Part shown: positions 9,423-17,600 of the stretch, one piece after another
Layout: each line of letters starts with the position of its first letter
Position numbering within the stretch: the first letter of the stretch is position 1
Source: Ectocarpus siliculosus
Taxonomy: Eukaryota > Sar > Phaeophyceae > Ectocarpales > Ectocarpaceae
Assembly (NCBI GenBank): GCA_000310025.1
Contig: FN648600.1
Coordinates: forward strand, 48,636 to 68,289
Reading direction: 5' to 3'
Length of the DNA: 19,654 bases
Made by a program: the position numbers and the translations under genes
The notes under the pieces: generated by a model
Seen by the model: the letters and a program-made list of their open reading frames with translations, nothing else
The model's database searches: none
What the model was told of the DNA's origin: nothing

Positions 9423-11747
9423 ATCTTGGATGTGCTGGGTGTTGGGCGGTCGAAATGCTGGTCGATGGTGTCTCGTCTCTTGAGCACACTCCCTTTAGAA
9501 TGTTGCCAAAACCTCCTGCCGCCGTGCACGGGAATGGGTCTTGTCCAGATGCTCCTGTAGCATATGCTGCTGTTGTTGTTCGCTGGTCGTGATTTCCAGT
9601 TTGCAATGGTCGGCGGGGGTTCGCAGCTTTTCTGAAGCACACGCACTGGCCTGCACCAGGCGGCGCGATGTCTCGGCGTTTACCCAAGGAAGATAATTTA
9701 ACCCGCTTGTGTCTTCACTGGCTGCTCCTGCCGCCCTCCGCGGCCGTGCTCGTTTTTGTCTCGGTCTCGCCAGAGCTACGGCCCCGTGCTCGTGACGGGG
9801 GGAGGGGACAGCGCCGTCATCGTCTGGGAGGTGAGTTTTCGGCTCTACTGCGTTCTTTGCAGAGCGTTCCACAACTACAGGCAGTATTTTTCGTAGTGAA
9901 TTGTGTTCTAGTCGGCCTTTTTGAGACGCCGACGGGCGTCCGTCCGCAAGGAGCTGCAAGCGACTTTTCTGGCTCACGGGTTAGTTGAGTACTCTTGCTT
10001 AGCATCCGACGATCGGCGTGCTTGAAGTTGTTGGCTCCCTGTGCCGTCCCCACTGCTTTCCTTTTTCCCTCGCGTATGTGTCATGTTTGTGGAGTCGCCC
10101 CCCCCCCCCCCCCCCCCCCTGAACCTGGGTTGCCGCTCCCCGGGTTAAAAACGCACATTGCACGCCCCCCTCGCGCCCATTCAGCTCACGACCGGGCGCT
10201 GCTTGGAGAAGCTCGAGACCGGGGCTGGCCTGGTGATCAACCCCGGTGGTCCGGGACCCCGCGTCGGCTGCCTCCAGGTAAGCCTTAACGAGGTATTTCG
10301 GGTTTGGGTTTCGGTAGGGAATACTGGTGTGGGTTGGGGGTTGGGCTTAAGGGTTAGGGTTGCTTGGTTTTAGCAGGGGCTACGGGTGTGGGTTGGGAGT
10401 TAGGCTGAGCTTGGTTTAGTAGGGGGATACGGGTGTGGGTTGGGAGCTAGGCTGAGCTTGGTTTAGTAGGGGGATACGGGTGTGGGTTGTTGGAGGTTAG
10501 GGTTGCGAAACCCCCCTCTCTGCCGCATGGATGAATATTCATACCCTCGCGAGAGCCGCCGTTCGTTCTCGCCGCCGCCGTCCGCGTCGTTGCCATGTGC
10601 CCGCGTGTAGACGAGAAGCGTGTTCGCTGAATGTAGGCTGGCTTTCGCGGCGGCGGTGATACTTGCAGCGGTAGTAGTTGTTGTCCCGCCCTCTTTAGAC
10701 GTTTTCCCCTTGGCGCAAAACCTGAACCAGCCATGATTTAGGCACCGATACGAACCAACGACCTACCTTACGCCCCCACCCCCCCCACCCACCCCACCCA
10801 CCCCAGGCCTACAGGGACACCATCGTTGTCGGAGAAGACCGCCACGTGTCCGTGTGGTCGCTGCGCAAGGGCCAGAGGCCGCGGCTGGCGAGGGCTCGCT
10901 TCTGCGAGCACCAGCGGCCCATCCGCCGGCTTGACATGGTAGGGCCCTGGATCGTCACCTGCTCGGGGGACTATGTCATCCGTCTCTGGGACTCGAGGAC
11001 GGGACTGTGCGTTCGCGAGCTGGAGGTGAGAAGGGCTTGTTTTTTCTTTTTTCCTTTCAAAAACAACGTTGTAACATCTCACCCACAAAAAAGATTCCGG
11101 CATGGATGATTTCTTATTTTTTTGCATTTCTGCTTTTTTTTTGTTGTTGCTGGGCATCGTAAGACGTGCGTGGCTGTGCCCGTGTGCATGCCGCGTACCC
11201 AGGCGAATGATGTGCTGCATGCTATTGGTTGCGATGTGGGGTCTGCGGCAGGAGTTATGTGCAAAGGCGTTTCGTTTTTGACCTGGGAATCTCAAGCAAG
11301 GTTTGCGCCGGCATCCCTCCCCTCTAGGACCGCCTACGCAGGATTTTAAGAGTATCTAGAAAACTAATAGGGAGGGGGCACGCAAACCCTATCCCTAACC
11401 CTGCCCCTAACCCCAAAGCACGGATTGAATAGTTCATCCCATGCGTTTGCTTAATCAATTTTGCTGCGTAGACTATTGCCCCTTTAATAGCTGCATCTGC
11501 GGTGATGATGTTGTCTTCCGCCGCCGGCACCCCCTTTACCTCGCCCCCTCTCCCCGTTATCCTGCCCCCCCTCTCTCCGGTTCGTGCCCCTCCTCGGCAG
11601 ACCAAGTCGGGGGCTGCGATCACGTCCTTCCGGCTGTCGGGGCTTTGCCTGCTCACGACCAGCCTCTTCGACACCAGCGTGCTCATGACCAGCTTTTCGC
11701 AGCGCAGGGGTAGCGAGGGCAAAGGCTCTGCCAAAATATGCGATTAG
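4929..11747 (+). CDS. F-box / WD40-repeat protein (FBXW-like), about 10 exons
   Basis: Probable substrate receptor of an SCF ubiquitin ligase; the role is inferred from domain architecture. Exons: 4929-5151, 6012-6193, about 6538-6661, 7241-7299, 7761-7840, 8384-9296, 9774-9830, 10185-10277, 10807-11025 and 11601-11747. All junctions are GT-AG and the phases agree, giving about 698 residues. The F-box is at about residues 62-103 ([12 protein letters not shown], joined to [17 protein letters not shown], then ERLW). WD40 blades follow: ITVWDMEG (179-186), GHGSVTCL with SGYLRSYDV (199-227), [10 protein letters not shown] (496-505), GHTRGVTCL with [25 protein letters not shown] (629-639), and a last degenerate blade from 651. 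The ATG at 4929 has A at -3 and G at +4, but the frame stays open upstream to 4518, so the N-terminus could be longer. The exon 3 start is the weakest boundary. No exact orthologue was identified. Confidence 0.85.
5110..6120 (+). other. F-box domain, split by intron 1
   Basis: The first half ([12 protein letters not shown]) closes exon 1 and the second half ([20 protein letters not shown], then DDERLW) opens exon 2. The join uses donor G|GTAAGT at 5151/5152 and acceptor ACACAG|GG at 6011/6012, completing a Gly codon. The pattern of LP, then EIL, leucine-rich helix, basic turn and W matches the Skp1-binding F-box. The 182-nt exon 2 ends at CAG|GTGCTG (6193). Confidence 0.8.
5736..6030 (+). repeat. 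Tandem copies of the intron 1/exon 2 junction (about 90 bp period)
   Basis: The core GGGAACCTGGGCGTC or a near copy occurs at 5736, 5824, 5914 and 6011 (spacings 88, 90 and 97). The units at 5824 and 5914 are preceded by a CA-rich run ending in CAG and followed by ACAACGCGGCC, AAACCCC and a T-run plus CGCCGCACAC. The fourth copy is the true start of exon 2, so the array duplicates the acceptor and the first exon bases. Copies at 5824 and 5914 keep CAG|GG acceptors in the same frame, which ends at TGA 5965-5967. Confidence 0.9.
7320..7404 (+). repeat. CT-rich microsatellite in an intron
   Basis: Long run of CT/CTGT dinucleotides just downstream of the exon 4 donor AAG|GTGAGG (7299/7300) in the F-box/WD40 gene. 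Non-coding; it creates spurious open frames on both strands. Confidence 0.9.
8384..9296 (+). CDS. Exon 6 of the F-box/WD40 gene, with large Gly-rich insert
   Basis: Largest exon, 913 nt. Acceptor GGCAG|G at 8383/8384 gives an Arg codon shared with exon 5, so blade 2 reads [20 protein letters not shown]. Coding continues into HADRVTAID, then about 235 residues rich in Gly, Ser, Arg, Gln and Pro without recognisable domains. Canonical WD40 sequence resumes at [19 protein letters not shown] and ends ATLTE before donor GTGAGC at 9297. Other frames are also long and open here because the DNA is very GC-rich, so openness alone does not prove the insert is translated; a spliced-out segment is possible. 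The acceptor has a weak pyrimidine tract. Confidence 0.7.
9318..9421 (+). repeat. (GT)n microsatellite, interrupted, in an intron
   Basis: About 104 bp of nearly pure GT, interrupted by GC and GGGTGGGTGGGTAC, beginning about 20 nt after the exon 6 donor at 9297. Purine/pyrimidine alternation of this length is Z-DNA-prone and length-variable. Confidence 0.95.
10098..10119 (+). repeat. Poly-C tract of 22
   Basis: Uninterrupted run of C in the intron between exons 7 and 8 of the F-box/WD40 gene. Its exact length is likely unreliable in assembly. Confidence 0.9.
10325..10500 (+). repeat. G-rich 47-bp minisatellite with telomere-like motifs
   Basis: Two almost identical 47-bp units (10384-10430 and 10431-10477), each beginning GGGTGTGGGTTGGGAG and ending TTTAGTAGGGGGATAC, differ by one base. 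A more diverged copy precedes them (10325-10383) and contains AAGGGTTAGGGTTGC; a partial copy follows to 10500. The array lies in the intron between exons 8 and 9 of the F-box/WD40 gene. Confidence 0.9.
10807..11025 (+). CDS. Exon 9 of the F-box/WD40 gene (blades 5-6)
   Basis: 73 codons in phase 0 between acceptor CACCCCAG|GCC and donor GAG|GTGAGA. It contains [13 protein letters not shown], then [20 protein letters not shown] and [14 protein letters not shown], the clearest WD40 signature in the gene. The acceptor's pyrimidine tract is an unusual C-rich run from 10771 to 10804. Confidence 0.9.
11384..11414 (+). repeat. Interstitial telomere-like repeat (CCCTAA type)
   Basis: Degenerate AAACCCTATCCCTAACC followed by CTGCCCCTAACCCC in the last intron of the F-box/WD40 gene. 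The reverse complement resembles TTAGGG telomere repeat with indels. Confidence 0.7.
11601..11747 (+). CDS. Last exon of the F-box/WD40 gene
   Basis: Opens after CTCGGCAG in phase 0 and encodes 48 residues before TAG at 11745-11747. [20 protein letters not shown] resembles the inner strands of a WD40 blade but lacks the W-D pair, so it probably completes a seventh, degenerate blade. A CGG microsatellite begins 16 nt after the stop. Confidence 0.75.
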   Translation, partial: TKSGAAITSFRLSGLCLLTTSLFDTSVLMTSFSQRRGSEGKGSAKICD

Positions 11748-11760
11748 ACTCAGAGCATCA

Positions 11761-11790
11761 GCAGCGGCGGCGGCGGCGGCGGCGGCGGCG
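11761..11790 (+). repeat. (CGG)n microsatellite in the 3' UTR
   Basis: About nine CGG triplets starting shortly after the TAG at 11745-11747 of the F-box/WD40 gene, presumably transcribed in its 3' UTR. Confidence 0.9.
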
Positions 11791-12429
11791 ATTGCACGAG
11801 GCTACTGCTGGCGACCCCACACCCATGAATAGGAGCGGCAGCTGACAGGTATTGTCCCCGCCACCGCGACACACGACAAACAACACTGCAAACACGAGCA
11901 ACAAGAGGTTGTTGCAACAACAACGCCAGGCCAAATTTCTTCTGAAAACTACCACTTTTGGTAAGGGACGGAGTATTTTTGGCGGAGGAGAGGGCGTCCA
12001 AAGTCCAAAGCAGGGAGCGGTACCCGAAACGGCTCGACCGTGGCCGCGAAGATGGTTTATTTTCGTCCCGAAACGGGCGCAAACTCGCCGCCTTTTGGCG
12101 TGCCGGGTCCGCTGCATCGGATAAGTAGTGTGCTCTACGGTAGGGGGTACGTGTGTAAATTTCGTCCTCATTGTGGGTTTCCCTCTCTGTGCTGCTTACT
12201 GCTACAGACTCCCCGTAGGAGTGCGGTACATGCACAGAGTTTTCTTTTGCGCCGAAGCAGCAGGCGACCGCCTTCCCTGAACGACAAGTTGTAATTTTTT
12301 GCCCGACGGTGGTATGCGGTTGTTGTACATATGTAAATCCCCCCGGCGGCTGTCTGTGGTATGTTTTATTGTCCGGCAGGGAATGGAGAATTGTATTGCC
12401 GCGCGCCGTGTCTTTTTCCGTGTTTACTA

Positions 12430-12435
12430 AATAAA
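12430..12435 (+). terminator. Candidate poly(A) signal AATAAA of the F-box/WD40 gene
   Basis: AATAAA in the context ACTAAATAAAGTG, about 680 nt past the stop codon. It is the first canonical signal I see downstream on this strand. Poly(A) signals are loosely conserved in algae, so this is tentative. Confidence 0.45.
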
Positions 12436-12542
12436 GTGTATCTTGTGCCGTTGGACACCGGCGCAGAGGTAGCGGGTCCCGCACTGCCAGCGCAACTAAC
12501 TGCGGCTGACGTGTGACGTGACCTTCGCTTGCGTTACGGGGC

Positions 12543-12546
<4 letters not shown>

Positions 12547-12575
<29 letters not shown>
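12547..12575 (+). repeat. (CAG)n microsatellite
   Basis: About nine to ten CAG triplets downstream of the candidate poly(A) signal. On the minus strand it yields a spurious poly-Leu open frame. Confidence 0.9.
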
Positions 12576-12579
<4 letters not shown>

Positions 12580-14348
12580 CCGGGAAAAAAAAGCTGTTAA
12601 TAGCTGATGTAGATTTGGTGCTCTTTGACGATTTTCGTTCATTCAGTGATGGTGTCGAAGAAACTACTACAGCAAACGCTTCGTCTTTGGCGTGTGTCAG
12701 GTAGACTATTGGTGAGAGTCGGGGTGTATTCGGCAGATTTTTTGTGACAGTTATTATGTGGAGACAATTGTATAGATATAAGGCGTTCTTCTATGTCGAC
12801 TAAACGTAATTTCTCTCGATTTTGTCCATTTAACTATGTTTCTCTACGGCTAGTGTCATGTGTTGACTGCTCATTGGAGGCGTGGTTGCATTTGGTGTAC
12901 AGAGTAGATTGATTTGATTAAGGTGCTTTGCAGTTGTTTTTTTGGGAGCTCCCACCCAGTCAAACAGGTCCCTCGGCTGCGTACATTGACCTACAGATTG
13001 CCGTAGTTCGGCCTGCCGCCCTTCCTCCCTCCCGTTGCGTACACGCGGGGATGGCGAGTTGGGGGTGATTCAGTCGTAGGTGGGGGTTGTTCTCTCATGT
13101 GTACGCGCGTGTGCCACTCTTTGCACGGTTTTGTTGGTGTTGTTTCGGATGTACAGTAGAAAAACTCGCAAAGAGCGAATCGCCCATTGCCGACTTTCAA
13201 CCCAGGTTACTCCACAGCCGGGCGTTGGCACCGACGTCGAAAAGGAAGGGTTTTGGCAAGATATCTCGCCGAGACGAGCCTTCCTTATAGACATCATCGG
13301 TAGAAATATTGGAGCAATCGGGCTTTGAAAATCGGTCTACTGTAGTTAGGGCTGTAGGGTAGGTCACTCTGTTCCTCTCTTGTACATTAAACGTAGTCGG
13401 CTGTACACGGTAGGATGCTCTCTTCCTTTGGTGTATATCGTAGTCGTATGACTGATTTATCAAAAAAAAAAAATGGTGGCGGAGTCATTGCTCGACAAGT
13501 TCTTGTTCTTGGGAAGAAGACTCAGTACTCCGGTGCCCGTGCGGTGATGGTCGAATGAAGTGCTAAGACAAGGGCGTGTGTAACTACTCTAACCCCCTGC
13601 TTTGTCCAACGGTTGGGTTTCAGGCAAGTAAGCACAAACAAACGCAGGAAGGCAGTGAAAGTATGTTTGTGTTGGGTCGGTGTGATGGGTGTCAAGTTGC
13701 GCGAGATTACTGAAGGAGACTCAAAACTCCATGCGAGGGCCAGGGCGGCGAGTACAGGGGGGGGGGGTATACGAGTGCTTGATGAAGTGCTGATACAAGT
13801 TTCGTGAGATACTGCATGCGGCACGCTCGTGAACGCCGAGCGTACGAGGGGCGAATGAAGTGCTACAAGTTGTTCGCACGCTTGGGATTGTTGTTGTGAA
13901 GTTCGTATCTTGTGGGTTCACTTGTGCTGCTCTCTATCTCCCGCGGGACGCCGTCCGTCAAGCGACTTCACATACCAGACCCCCCCCGCCGCCGGTGCCA
14001 GAAAAACAACGGCCCCACAGAAAGCAAGCCTTCATTAAAAGAGTCGAGACAGGGTGGCGTGCCTGTTGCTATGCACTGTTGATTTTGGCAACCAGAGCGG
14101 GGGGGGGGGGACCCCACTTCAAGACAGCAGACCCAACACCTTCCAGAAATGCAGAAACTGCCATCCGGTCATCCGGTGGGGGCCTGAGCTCATCCCTTTG
14201 CTACGAAAGGCACGACCATACCAAAAACGCCGTCTCTGCGGGTCGATTATTTAGCCGCATCTGCTGACCGTTCGTCCGCTGACAACCACGTGAAGAGTTT
14301 CGTCGTACACACACGAAGGAGAAAACAGGAGGCAGAGCTACACTCTAT

Positions 14349-14374
14349 AAACCCCAACCCTGACCCCAACCCTA
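14349..14374 (+). repeat. Interstitial telomere-like repeat near the TTL 3' end
   Basis: AACCCCAACCCTGACCCC followed by AACCCTAG, a degenerate CCCTAA-type array about 110 bp beyond the TTL-family poly(A) signal. Confidence 0.6.
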
Positions 14375-14482
14375 GAGCTGCACCGTTGGCGGTCTTACAA
14401 CCCCTGCTGTGAATTTCATCGCTACAGCAGTTCGTTCACCTACCACTGGGTGCGGCGGTGCCACACCACAGAGCAACCGTTA

Positions 14483-14488
14483 TTTATT
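14483..14488 (-). terminator. Candidate poly(A) signal AATAAA of the TTL gene
   Basis: On the minus strand AATAAATAA lies only 9 nt after the TAG stop at 14500-14498. If used, the 3' UTR would be unusually short, about 30 nt. Confidence 0.45.
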
Positions 14489-14497
14489 GTACCGCCG

Positions 14498-14689
14498 CTA
14501 CACCATCTTCATGGACGGCGCCGACGAGGTCCCTCGCCACTGCTCGTCGAGGACGAGGGAAAACCCGCTTCTTGCCCCCGCCGGGCCGCCGCCGCTCTTG
14601 TCGCCGCCCGTCCTCGCGACGTCATCCAGGCATAACCGCATCGAGCCCTCGATGAGACCCCCGATGACGGGCTTCAGTCTCGATCCCGT
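14498..14689 (-). CDS. Last exon of the TTL gene
   Basis: Acceptor AAAATAG|ACG joins in phase 0 to give DFKQ-TGSRLKPVIGGLIEGSM, which continues the TTL C-terminal helix. A Gly/Ser-rich tail and VLDEQWRGTSSAPSMKMV follow before TAG. Confidence 0.88.
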   Translation of the reverse strand, partial: TGSRLKPVIGGLIEGSMRLCLDDVARTGGDKSGGGPAGARSGFSLVLDEQWRGTSSAPSMKMV

Positions 14690-17600
14690 CTATTTTGCAC
14701 GTGCACCATGGAGTGAACGAAAGTGAAAAAACAAAAAAAAAGGCCCGAAGACCATGGGTTGTTTTTACTTGGGTAGGGGGGCCACACAAGAGCAGTTGCA
14801 CCCACCACAAACGGGCGACTGCGGTATCTCGCGTACTCGCGGACGGAGGGATACATCTCTGCACGAAAAATATTTTCAGGTACCAGCCGGGCGTGTTCAG
14901 ATCACGCTGTTCTTCATGCCAAGGCCACAATGGCGGAAGGGGAGAGCTTCACGCCAAGGTCACAATGGCGGAAGGGGAGAGGTCGCCGCAGAAAGTGAAC
15001 AGCTGCAGACCTGCATGCACACACAAAAAAAGAAAAAGACGTACCTGCTTAAAGTCCGGGCCCGGGTTAGCCTCGAGCAGCCACACGTGGAAGTCCTCGT
15101 CCACCAAGAAATCCAGGCCGAAGTGCTCGAAGCAACCGGGCAGGGGGGAGAAGACGGCGAACTCTCCTCGAAAGGCCTGGGGGAAAGCGGCACGCATGCA
15201 ACAACGCCGAGGCCGCCGCCGCCGGCGATAAAATCATTTTCTGCCTTGTTGCACGATCCCCAAAGCTGAGCTGAGTTCATTTTCCAAGGCTAGCCTATAT
15301 TTCGAGCCTGTGTTCTGCGTGGCTGTGGGTTCCTCGGTCTACCGTACCCGCGAAAGGACTAAACGCCGTCCCCACCCACCACTGGGTTAAATGTGGAACT
15401 CGACATTAAACCCCCGCTGGCGTGCGGATTGTTCATTTCTCCGGGAGTGGCTGCGAGGGAAACAAGCATCGTGCTTCTCCGTGAACCAGGTCAGGCTTCT
15501 ATCCTGCGGGGTGCGTTGGTTGCGCTGCAACAGCGGCTCGCGACCCACGCTCTCCTGTTTAAGGCTTCTCACCCGGAAAAGTTCAGTGGTAAGCGACCTC
15601 ATGTCCGCCATTATCCCGTCCACCTTTGCCCGGGCGTCCTCGGGGCTTCGGCCCTGCCTCTCCAGTTCCCCGATCAGATCGTCCAACACCCACACGCTGA
15701 ACACAGAATGGGCGGCATAGCGGAAAATTCGATGAACGCCATAAATCATTCACGGTCTCTACACGGGATGACTGACGCTGGCACGACTCACAGCCGGGTT
15801 CGTTCGGCTCCCCGCGCGTCGAGAAGAGGCGTGTGTAATTCTACCTCTTTTGAGTGTGGGTGGTAAGAAAGGCTTGTGTGGGTTGAGCAGAGGTCTGTCG
15901 ACGAAAAAAAAGTCAAGACCGTGGTCGATGTTTTTCGATTTAGGAACACCAAGGTCTCAAGGGGGAGCGTTCTGGGGGGGGGGGCGCAGCAGCAGCGGCG
16001 GTGGGCAATCAAATACGTAGTTTTTTTTTTTTGCCCCTCCCCGAACACGGGTGGACAGACAGAATGTCCCCCAAGTACGACGCCATCCCAACTTGAATTA
16101 CGGTTCGATTGCAAGGAGACTGCAGCAGCAGCAGCATGTATCAGCGTCGGAGGTTTTCAAGTCTACGAGCGAACTCCCTAGAGTCGTGCAACCAACGCGT
16201 TGTATTTACGGGGCACGGCGGGTAGGAGCTGATGATGAAACGACTTCTTCGATCTCAACGGCAAGCGATCCGTGCCACCGCATATGCCACAACACGGTGA
16301 TTTTCAGTCGGTGCAAGCGATGCGGAAGGGCAAGGCCTTCAACCACCTTACGAAGCCGGCGGCGGGCACGGCGCTCCAACCAGAGGCGACGAAGAACGCA
16401 TCTACGCGCAGAAATCATCCGACGCAAGTCAGAGTAACTCACTAGTCCTCCTCTCGAAAGGCGGCGTCCTCCGACTGCCTCGCCGTGTTGGTGATGTGGG
16501 CCAGGGCGTCCTCGTCCCCAAACGCGTCGCCCCCGCCCCCGCTCCCTGCCGCGGGGTACCGCTTCGCCGCTCGCAGCAGCAGAACCGTGTCGTAGACGTA
16601 CACCTGGATGCACCCCACTATCAATAGATACCGGTCGCGGCGACGCAGGGCCAAAAAAGCGGAGCGGAATGTTAGGTGTGCTCACAGGTATGTACAGATC
16701 TGCGAAGATCTAGGGGGGTTTCGTGTATCATGTTGGCAGACCGGCGGTCCCGTGCGTGGGATAGAGCGTCCTCGTTGATGACAAGGTCCCGAGGAAATAA
16801 GCACCCACTACCCAGCACGGAGAGAAGGGAAATATTTATGGCGTCATGAGCCTGTCAGATGTAAAACGACTATTTAGTGTACGAGTCTACGCGGGAGGGG
16901 CCGATCCGTGCACGGCGAAACATTGCGTCCAGCGCAGCGAGGGAGGCACGGCAGAATTGCAATGAACGGGTCTGGCGTTCTGGACGCGTGGACAAGCAAG
17001 CCACGGCACCGGCCGATCTGGAGCGCGCGTACAAGCTGCTTCTCGAACGCTTGCGTGCCGAGACCACGTCCATTCGTTCCCAGGCTACCCTTGAGGAGCC
17101 AAAGCCGTCGACAGTGGCGAGTGGCTTAGGAACCACACTATTAAAGACCGCAATGAAGTGCTTGCTGCGCTTGTTGTGTTGTATGTATGTACTCACCGGC
17201 CAGAGCGTACGCTCGGAGGTGAAACTTGCGCCCCTCCGCCAGCAGCGGCCTCTCCACGTACTCCTGCGCTCGTCCCGTACGCGATACCGTACCGTGGCCA
17301 AGGGCAAGTACCATGGTTATGGTTTGATAAAAAAAAAACGCAGCATCACCGGGTTTCAAACTTGCACGCACGCTTCCTCAGTGTGTCATGTTTCACCAAG
17401 GGCAGAAGGCACGGCAGAGACAGAAACTACCGTATGCATGCATACGTGCCTCTTCCTCTTCCTCACAGACTTATGCTCGCGAGCCCCCTACCTGAAGCAC
17501 CCACTCCCTGATGTCGGGGGAGTCGTGAATCGCCCGCCTGAGGGTCTCGAAGTCTTCCCCGAGGGCCAACCCGGCACCCTTGTTGAGGGTGGACGGCTTG

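Larger units (their letters stand above)
12436..14482. other. Intergenic region between convergent genes
   Basis: About 2 kb with no gene I can support. It holds the CAG microsatellite, a poly-A run near 13461, G-tracts at 13757-13767 and 14099-14110, a CCCCAACCC telomere-like run at 14349-14374, and a short motif GAATGAAGTGCT found at 13553 and 13853 with a near copy at 13780. Open frames are all under 140 codons and lack recognisable domains. Confidence 0.6.

Noticed and set aside
9289-9687. Open frame encoding poly-His-Thr
   Set aside because: Translation of the GT/CA microsatellite.
11750-12580. 276-codon minus-strand open frame with poly-Leu and poly-Arg/Pro ends
   Set aside because: Spans CAG and CGG microsatellites in the 3' UTR of the F-box gene; no domain recognised and low-complexity termini.
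14695-15269. Plus-strand open frames of 171-178 codons
   Set aside because: Antisense to the TTL exon at 15045-15176 and the tandem repeat in its intron.
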